A stretch of DNA of 64,000 nucleotides from Eubacterium plexicaudatum ASF492 (lineage in GTDB: Bacteria > Bacillota > Clostridia > Lachnospirales > Lachnospiraceae): positions 2,933,501 through 2,997,500 of the forward strand of contig NZ_AQFT02000001.1 in the NCBI RefSeq assembly GCF_000364225.2. Reading direction: 5' to 3'. Each line of letters opens with the position of its first letter. The first letter of the stretch is position 1. Shown here piece by piece: positions 58,201 through 64,000 of this stretch. Below the pieces are notes generated by a model that ran no database searches, was not told where the DNA came from, and saw only the letters and a program-made list of their open reading frames with translations. The translations under genes and the position numbers were made by a program.

Positions 58201-58440
58201 TTTTGCGATAATCTGTTCGATACGCTGTGCATTTAACGGTTCAATATAAGTAACATCTGCAGTTTCCGGATCCGTCATAATCGTAGCCGGATTGGAATTG
58301 ACCAATACAATTTCATAGCCAAGGCTCCGCAGCGCTTTACAAGCCTGTGTGCCGGAATAGTCAAACTCACATGCCTGCCCGATCACAATCGGACCGGAGC
58401 CGATAATCAGTACTTTATGGATATCTTTTCTTTGAGACAT
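55219..58440 (-). CDS. carB: Carbamoyl-phosphate synthase large subunit
   Basis: 1073 residues from ATG 58440 ([20 protein letters not shown]), which follows GGAGGGTTC. Two ATP-grasp halves: [20 protein letters not shown] and [20 protein letters not shown]; carboxy-phosphate and carbamate sites; C-terminal MGS-like allosteric domain ([20 protein letters not shown]). Makes carbamoyl phosphate for pyrimidines and arginine with CarA, whose gene is not in the window: upstream is a MutS2-like gene. Confidence 0.97.
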   Translation of the reverse strand: [1073 protein letters not shown]

Positions 58441-58556
58441 TCTGAACCCTCCTGTTGGTATCAATAAGTAATTAAATTTCTCTGTACCGATAACTTATTT
58501 TACTGGAAAATTGTTCAATTGGCAATATAAATATGAAAACTTACAGCTTTGTTCAT

Positions 58557-60473
58557 TTATTCGGCGGACTCAATTGTCTTATCCGTATATTTTCTGGACA
58601 TTTCATGGCGGATTTTTCTGTCCGCAACCGAATCAAACAAAATAGAGAAATCATAATCTTTAGGATACATCTCGGACGCCTTCACATGCAGCTTTACCCT
58701 TTTATGATTAATCCAAATCTTTTTATCCGGCATCTGCACCCGCAGCACCCCTTTTTCATTCACCGGCTGGCATACAATACCAATCTTTTTATCCGGCAGT
58801 ACCATCACACTGTCCCCAATCCGGAAATTTTCAGCTAATATGGTGGCAGCCGTCTTTTTAGCCTTTTTCAGTTTTGCAGCTGTCTTTTTTTTCTTTTCCT
58901 GCCGTTTTTTGTATAACAGGTCATCTTGTTTTGCTCCCGCATCTTCCGGTTCACAATCTCCGTATGCCGCATACCTGGCCGTATTCAGCATCCGCTGCGG
59001 CATTCCCAGTTTTTTTGCTATATAAAAGGCACAGCTTTCTCCTGCTTCCCCGATTACCATGCGGTAAACCGGACGCAAAGTCTGCCTGTCAAATTCCATT
59101 CTTGCATTCCGAATCCGGTCTGTCCGCTCCGCATATTCTTTTACTTCCGGATAATGCGTCGTAGCCAGAAACAGACAACCACTGTTTCTAAGCTCTTCCA
59201 AGATGGCGATGGCAATTCCCATCCCTTCCGTCGGGTCCGTGCCGGACCCAAGCTCATCCATAATGACCAGACTGTCCGAACCGACCTGCTCTACAATTTC
59301 CATCACATTTTTAATATGTGCAGAAAATGTTGATAAATTCTCCGTCAGATTCTGTCCATCTCCGATATCACACAAAAAAGAACTATTCATGCATATATCC
59401 GCCGCTTCACACGTCACATGCAGGCCGCATTGTGCCAGATAGCAATTTAACGCCACCGTTTTAATCGCCACGGTTTTACCACCTGTATTCGGCCCTGTTA
59501 TAACAATGCCGTCCACATCTTTTCCGATTTCAAACTGCAGCGGCACACACTGCTCTTTTGCCATAAGCGGATGTCTTGCATTTTTCAGCCGTATGATCCT
59601 GTCCATATTAATATTCGGTATGGACGCATCCATCTCTATGCTCAGCTTACCTTTGGAGAAAATAAAATCCAGTTTTTCTATCATGCGTATATTTTCTTCC
59701 ATAACAGGCGCCTGATCTGCCGCCATAGCTGTCAGCGTATACAAAATACGGGATACTTCCTGTTCTTCTTCCATTTCGAGCAGGCACAGCTTTTCCTGCA
59801 TACTCGCTACTGCTGCCGGTTCTATAAAAAGCGTACTTCCCGTCGCGGACCGATCAATCACGCTTCCTTTTACTTTCTGTTTGTATTCCTTTTTAACAGG
59901 AATGCAAGTGTGCCCGTTGCGCACGGTACAATATTGATCTGCCAAATACGATTTGTTTGCCCGCATCACCTGGTCTGCCTTTTCTTTCATCTTTTCCTTT
60001 GTCCGTGCAATTTCGTTTCGAACCTGCTGCAGCTGTACGGTCGCATAATCATCCACTCGGCCGCTTCTGATTTTGGATGCAATTTCCTCCCGCAGATCTT
60101 CAAGGGCGTTTAAATTCTGTTCATACCACGCCAGCGGATTGTCACAGGCAATCCCTTTTTTCAAATACTCTTTTAATCTGTATACCGCCGTCAGCATCGA
60201 TCCGATTTTCTCTAACTGTTCCGGTATTAAACACCCTTCTTTCACTGCCCGCCCGATACTTTCCTTTGCTTCCTCTACGGATGAAAGCGGCGGTATTCCA
60301 CATATTTCGATCAGATGTTTCGCATCTGTCGTATCCTGCAGATGTTTCCTCAGTTCGCTTTCACCTAAATAATATGTGATACTGCCTATTTTATTCTGCG
60401 CATGCTTGGTCAGTGCAAATGCCTGCCATTTCTTTCTGATTTCATCAAATTCCAATATTTTATCCGTATTCAT
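58557..60473 (-). CDS. MutS2-like DNA-binding ATPase without Smr domain
   Basis: 638 residues from ATG 60473 (MNTDKILEFDEIRKKWQAFA). Clamp and coiled-coil region (ATVQLQQVRNEIARTKEKMK), FIEPAAVASMQEKL, Walker A VITGPNTGGKTVAIKTVALN, Walker B SLVIMDELGSGTDPTEG and LFLATTHYPEVKEYAERTD. Ends after a Lys-rich linker and a KOW-like segment without the Smr nuclease domain of full MutS2. Likely acts on recombination intermediates or stalled ribosomes like MutS2 paralogues; the exact role is unknown. Confidence 0.88.
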   Translation of the reverse strand: MNTDKILEFDEIRKKWQAFALTKHAQNKIGSITYYLGESELRKHLQDTTDAKHLIEICGIPPLSSVEEAKESIGRAVKEGCLIPEQLEKIGSMLTAVYRLKEYLKKGIACDNPLAWYEQNLNALEDLREEIASKIRSGRVDDYATVQLQQVRNEIARTKEKMKEKADQVMRANKSYLADQYCTVRNGHTCIPVKKEYKQKVKGSVIDRSATGSTLFIEPAAVASMQEKLCLLEMEEEQEVSRILYTLTAMAADQAPVMEENIRMIEKLDFIFSKGKLSIEMDASIPNINMDRIIRLKNARHPLMAKEQCVPLQFEIGKDVDGIVITGPNTGGKTVAIKTVALNCYLAQCGLHVTCEAADICMNSSFLCDIGDGQNLTENLSTFSAHIKNVMEIVEQVGSDSLVIMDELGSGTDPTEGMGIAIAILEELRNSGCLFLATTHYPEVKEYAERTDRIRNARMEFDRQTLRPVYRMVIGEAGESCAFYIAKKLGMPQRMLNTARYAAYGDCEPEDAGAKQDDLLYKKRQEKKKKTAAKLKKAKKTAATILAENFRIGDSVMVLPDKKIGIVCQPVNEKGVLRVQMPDKKIWINHKRVKLHVKASEMYPKDYDFSILFDSVADRKIRHEMSRKYTDKTIESAE

Positions 60474-60946
60474 AGGATTTTCCTTTCTATATCTATCTAT
60501 ATATCTACATCTCTTTCTTTTTTCACTCACCTTACAACGCAAAAAAATCTTCGTTTGCACACAAAAAAAGCACACCCAAAACAGATATGCTTTTCCCGGA
60601 TCACAAACGCTGACATATTACCGTTCAGCATCTGAAATATATAGATTATGCGGATGAATTCCACAGTCAAAAGCTCATGTAAGGCGAAAGTATCAACAGA
60701 TTTCCTGTTGATTTATGGGCAGACTCACAAAGAGTGTCCAAAAAGCATTGCTTTGGCACTCTCTGGCGGATGATCGGTCATCATCGTTATGGCCTGTCCT
60801 GCAATATTCAGTTTGCCATTTTCTCCATTACACTCACAATTAACATAAAATTTCTCCTGTCTTAATTTCTGCACCTATCATAAAACAATTTTATTTTAAC
60901 GTCAAGTCTTTTTTTCTTTTTGATTCTCCAAAGAAATATTTAACTG
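60474..60946. other. Intergenic region, one hairpin
   Basis: No gene seen. AGAGTGTCCAAA (60731-60742) pairs with TTTGGCACTCT (60752-60762), one bulge; it follows the small membrane-protein gene on the minus strand but has no clear T-tract. Poly-A/T stretches occur near 60530 and 60890. Confidence 0.4.
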
Positions 60947-61204
60947 TTAAAGCATCTTTTTTACATCTGAAATTAATTCTCCATATTTTTTTCGCATTAT
61001 CCATCTGATTGAAAAAATGATCAGCGCAACAATCAGAAAACAGACCGCATTGACCTGTATTCCTACATACCAGGGCGCCGACTGCATTTCATACAAATCC
61101 ATATGTGTTCTATAATGATAGTAGCGATAAATACTCTGCCCAATCAATGCGCCGGCAAAGCTCCAGACAATAACATTTAACGTTTGATATAACTTTTTTA
61201 CCAT
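60947..61204 (-). CDS. Small two-helix membrane protein, unknown
   Basis: 85 residues from ATG 61204, preceded by GGGGGGAGC; the longer frame to 61240 has no ribosome site. MVKKLYQTLNVIVWSFAGAL (helix 1), an outer loop with YRYYHYRTHMDLYEMQSAPW, helix 2 VCFLIVALIIFSIRWIM and a basic tail. No family assigned. Confidence 0.7.
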   Translation of the reverse strand: MVKKLYQTLNVIVWSFAGALIGQSIYRYYHYRTHMDLYEMQSAPWYVGIQVNAVCFLIVALIIFSIRWIMRKKYGELISDVKKML

Positions 61205-61403
61205 TTTGCTCCCCCCTGACCACAACATCATTTCATGCAAAATCGCATTTCTTTTTAAAAATTATATATCCGTTCCCGCCGAAAGTCAATCAAAAGCAAA
61301 TAGTACTTGAACCCTTCTCCATTTTTCGCTATACTGAACCTTGGAAGACGAAGGGAGAACTGAAAATATAGATTTACTAAATAAAGAAAGGACTTGTATC
61401 ATT

Positions 61404-62387
61404 ATGATTCGAATTGGTATTTTAGGTTATGGAAATCTTGGCCGGGGCGTAGAATGCGCTATCAGACAAAATGAGGATATGGTTTTATCCGGTGTGTTTA
61501 CACGCAGACCGCCGGAAAGCGTACACATTTTGACAAAGAATACGCCCGTCCGCTCGATCCGGGAACTTAAGGACTTTAAAAACGAGATTGATGTACTGAT
61601 CATCTGCGGCGGAAGCGCCACGGATCTGCCTGTACAGACGCCGGAATATGTGTCATATTTTAACGTAGTGGACAGCTTTGACACGCATGCAAAAATTCCG
61701 GAACACTATGCAAACGTAGATAAAGCGGCAAAAGCATCCGGCAAAATCGGCATGATCTCCGTAGGATGGGACCCAGGTATGTTCTCTTTAAATCGTGTCT
61801 ATGCAAATGCCATACTGCCTGCCGGAACCGATTATACATTCTGGGGCAAAGGCGTAAGCCAGGGGCATTCCGATGCCATCCGCAGAATTGACGGCGTTGC
61901 CGATGCCAGACAATATACAATCCCTGTGCCGTCTTCTTTAGACGCCGTACGAAGCGGTGATACACCGCAGTTATCCGTGCGGGAAAAGCATACGAGAGAA
62001 TGCTTTGTCGTTGCCAAAGACGGTGCGGATTTATCTCGTATTGAAAAAGAAATCAAAGAAATGCCAAATTATTTCGCGGATTATGACACAACCGTTCATT
62101 TTATTTCACAGGAAGAACTGGATCAAAACCACAGCGGTATCCCACATGGCGGTTTCGTAATCCGCAGCGGAAAAACAGGCTGGAATGATGAGCACAAACA
62201 TCTGATCGAATACAGTCTGAAACTGGATTCCAATCCTGAATTTACGGCGAGTGTACTCGTTGCTTATGCAAGAGCTGCCTGCCGTATGAATCAGGAAGGT
62301 ATCAGTGGCTGTAAGACCGTTTTTGATGTTGCACCTGCCTATTTATGCCGTCAAAGCGGTGAAGAACTGCGCAAACATATGCTGTAA
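61404..62387 (+). CDS. ddh: meso-Diaminopimelate D-dehydrogenase
   Basis: 327 residues from ATG 61404 (MIRIGILGYGNLGRGVECAI), after AAAGGAC. NADP-binding GYGNLGRG, VLIICGGSATDLP, FDTHAKIPEHY, MISVGWDPGMFSLNRVYANA and GVSQGHSDAIRRIDGVADAR are hallmark Ddh motifs. Makes meso-DAP in one step from tetrahydrodipicolinate, for lysine and peptidoglycan. Monocistronic, with a strong terminator. Confidence 0.95.
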   Translation: MIRIGILGYGNLGRGVECAIRQNEDMVLSGVFTRRPPESVHILTKNTPVRSIRELKDFKNEIDVLIICGGSATDLPVQTPEYVSYFNVVDSFDTHAKIPEHYANVDKAAKASGKIGMISVGWDPGMFSLNRVYANAILPAGTDYTFWGKGVSQGHSDAIRRIDGVADARQYTIPVPSSLDAVRSGDTPQLSVREKHTRECFVVAKDGADLSRIEKEIKEMPNYFADYDTTVHFISQEELDQNHSGIPHGGFVIRSGKTGWNDEHKHLIEYSLKLDSNPEFTASVLVAYARAACRMNQEGISGCKTVFDVAPAYLCRQSGEELRKHML

Positions 62388-62409
62388 TAAGCAGCCGGCT
62401 GCAGTTGAT

Positions 62410-62445
62410 AAAAAACACACAATGATCATTCATTGTGTGTTTTTT
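62410..62445. terminator. Bidirectional terminator, ddh / sigF
   Basis: AAAAAACACACAATGA (62410 on) pairs with TCATTGTGTGTTTTTT (to 62445), about 16 bp. Confidence 0.85.
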
Positions 62446-62523
62446 CAATACTTAATGTATATTGTTTCTTCGGAAGTTTCCGATAAATGCAATGCCTACA
62501 CTGTTACGCAAATATCCGGCAAC

Positions 62524-63306
62524 TTATTGCACAACTTTTTTCCGCATTTTCAGCAGTATTTTTTTCTCCAGGCGACTTACCTGTACCTGACTCATATGCA
62601 GCTCCTGCGCTGTTTGTACCTGTGTTTTATCATGAAAATAGCGCAGCTCAATCAATGTTCGTTCTCTTTCTTCCAGTTCGTCCAGCAATTGCTTTACCAG
62701 CATATCATTCAATATTTTTTCTTTCTCCGGATCACTGCTTTGCGCCGTGATGCCCTCCTGCATCGTACCTGTTCCGTATTTTTGACCAATCCCCTTTCCT
62801 TCCGCTATCTGATCGACCAGATACAATTCACTTCCGTCCGACTGATAGACGCTGCGATAAATAGATTCCACTTCCATATTGGCTTCCAACGCCATTACAA
62901 TATCTTCCCGACTGAGTCCGGTTTCTGCTGACAGTTCCTGTACGGATGCTTCCCTGCCTTTTTCCTGGCTGATTTTTTCCGCAGCTTTGCGAATCCGCCA
63001 TCCGTTTTCTTTCAGACTCCTGCTGATGCGTACCAGTCCGTCGTCCCGCAAAAACCTGCGGATTTCTCCGCTGATCAGCGGTACCGCATATGTCGAAAAA
63101 GCTACTTCATATGTAAGATCAAATTTATCAATCGCTTTGATCAGACCGATGCTGCCAATCTGAAACAATTCTTCTCTGTCGTGTCCACGGTGTTCAAATC
63201 TTTTGACAATGCTTCCTACCAGTCCAAGATTCTGCTTCACCAGCTCCTCTTTTGCACCCGGATCTCCCTGCTGTGCCTGCAGGATCAAAGCCATTGTCTC
63301 CTTCAT
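62524..63306 (-). CDS. sigF: Forespore sigma factor SigF
   Basis: 260 residues. Region 2 (GLVGSIVKRFEHRGHDREEL, FQIGSIGLIKAIDKFDLTYE, VAFSTYAVPLISGEIRRFLR), region 3 (SLKENGWRIRKAAEKI) and region 4 (ELHMSQVQVSRLEKKILLKM). First compartment-specific sigma factor of sporulation, held by SpoIIAB. Six bases after spoIIAB. Confidence 0.96.
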   Translation of the reverse strand: MKETMALILQAQQGDPGAKEELVKQNLGLVGSIVKRFEHRGHDREELFQIGSIGLIKAIDKFDLTYEVAFSTYAVPLISGEIRRFLRDDGLVRISRSLKENGWRIRKAAEKISQEKGREASVQELSAETGLSREDIVMALEANMEVESIYRSVYQSDGSELYLVDQIAEGKGIGQKYGTGTMQEGITAQSSDPEKEKILNDMLVKQLLDELEERERTLIELRYFHDKTQVQTAQELHMSQVQVSRLEKKILLKMRKKVVQ

Positions 63307-63312
63307 AGGCTG

Positions 63313-63744
63313 CTAGGCTCCTGTCCCAAACTGCTTCACCATACGCACAGTCGTACCCTGCCCCGGCGCAGAATCCACTTCTACATCATCCATAAATGCC
63401 TCCATAAATGCAAATCCCATGCCGGACCGCTCCAGTTCCGGCCGTGTCGTATAAAAAGGTTCCTTTGCTTTGGGCACATCTTCGATGCCTTTTCCATAAT
63501 CTACGACTTCGATTCGAATCTGTTGTTTTTCTTTTGCACAGGTCAGATAAATCTTGCCAATCCGATTTTCATAACCGTGAATAATAGAATTTGTCACCGC
63601 CTCCGATACCGCTGTTTTTACGTCTGCAAGCTCGTCCAGCGTCGGATCCATATCCGCCAGAAAAGCTGCGACCGCCACTCTTGCAAAGCCTTCATTGGCA
63701 GAATAGGAATCAAACCGGATGCTCATCTCATTTCGATCATTCAT
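63313..63744 (-). CDS. spoIIAB: Anti-sigma F factor SpoIIAB
   Basis: 143 residues. GHKL kinase boxes: AVSEAVTNSIIHGYENR (N box), VVDYGKGIEDV (G1) and RSGMGFAFMEAFMDDVEV (G2). Binds SigF and phosphorylates SpoIIAA. Its start overlaps the spoIIAA stop by eight bases. Confidence 0.96.
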   Translation of the reverse strand: MNDRNEMSIRFDSYSANEGFARVAVAAFLADMDPTLDELADVKTAVSEAVTNSIIHGYENRIGKIYLTCAKEKQQIRIEVVDYGKGIEDVPKAKEPFYTTRPELERSGMGFAFMEAFMDDVEVDSAPGQGTTVRMVKQFGTGA

Positions 63745-64000
63745 ACGTTACCGCCTCCGTTTCCATCAGTTTGTGCAGACCGGATATTCTGAAAATTTTT
63801 TGGATCCGGTCATTCATATGCTGTGCCTTTACGCTCCCTCCGCAATAGCTCATATTGCGGCATCTTCCGATCAGCACACCGATTCCGGAGCTGTCCATAA
63901 ATTCCGTTCCGGAAAAATCAAAAATCAGGTTTCGCACACGATACGAATCAATCAAAAGATCTGCTTCCATACGCAGCTGTTCGGCACTGTGATGATCCAG
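63737..64000 (-). CDS. spoIIAA: Anti-anti-sigma factor SpoIIAA, 5' end outside window
   Basis: Only the C-terminal 87 residues are inside. VRNLIFDFSGTEFMDSSGIG holds the phosphorylated Ser in the DSSG motif of STAS-type antagonists; it ends LMETEAVTYE. First gene of the spoIIA operon, overlapping spoIIAB. Confidence 0.95.
   Translation of the reverse strand: MDHHSAEQLRMEADLLIDSYRVRNLIFDFSGTEFMDSSGIGVLIGRCRNMSYCGGSVKAQHMNDRIQKIFRISGLHKLMETEAVTYE

Overview
The window looks like a chromosomal segment of a spore-forming Clostridia bacterium, most likely Lachnospiraceae. The markers are a dgt-dnaG-rpoD cluster, a spoIIAA-spoIIAB-sigF operon, a meso-diaminopimelate dehydrogenase, a GPH-type glycoside importer and mobile elements of the kinds common in gut Firmicutes. 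The assignment rests on family recognition, not on a database search.

Layout. 1-6.1 kb: housekeeping genes on the minus strand (rpoD, dnaG, dgt) and a large membrane protein on the plus strand. 6.2-6.55 kb: two divergent tRNA-Leu genes. 6.5-33 kb: a patchwork of mobile-element debris entered at the 3' end of tRNA-Leu(AAG). It holds three copies of an integrase tail, an unrelated broken integrase/excisionase block with TetR cargo, a TnpW/relaxase/DnaC-like block, BlaI/BlaR1 remnants, a caspase-like protease, duplicated relBE, a phage tape-measure-like fragment, ISAs1 and IS4-like elements, TA-flanked palindromic mini-elements, and four copies of a promoter / small-ORF / attenuator / J-domain cassette. 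33.6-35.5 kb: a MarR regulator and MATE exporter with clear operators. 35.5-52.6 kb: a sugar or glycoside catabolic region (two Gfo/Idh/MocA oxidoreductases, two sugar-phosphate-isomerase-like TIM barrels, a flavodoxin-like domain, a GPH symporter, an AraC-GH39 protein, a large glycoside hydrolase, a GH3 beta-glucosidase, an esterase), interrupted by a complete IS66 element with an 8-bp target duplication. 52.6-64 kb: a secreted Ig-M13 metallopeptidase, carB, a MutS2-like ATPase, ddh and the spoIIA operon.

A caution for every gene call. Many reading frames, including the essential rpoD and dnaG, are broken by what looks like one missing base in a short homopolymer. Restoring one base rejoins a normal protein in about 17 places. 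This points to systematic homopolymer under-calling in the sequence rather than mass pseudogenisation, so such genes are listed as single features spanning the break. A second class of defect is different: larger deletions fuse the start of one gene to the end of another (flavodoxin/isomerase, hydrolase/AraC, response regulator/relaxase, BlaI/caspase, integrase/tape measure) or delete the middle of a gene (ribokinase, a sigma factor). These cannot be explained by single-base errors.

How the parts fit. The catabolic region would import a plant-type glycoside by cation symport, de-esterify it and trim it with glycosidases, and process it by oxidation and isomerisation. The accessory region carries several toxin-antitoxin and conflict-type genes (caspase, a P-loop NTPase remnant beside a polytopic membrane protein) of the sort found in integration hot spots. 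The most unusual signals are the repeated J-domain cassette, and a 67-bp hairpin at 13.76-13.90 kb whose arm differences are almost all G-U wobbles on one strand, indicating a structured plus-strand RNA.
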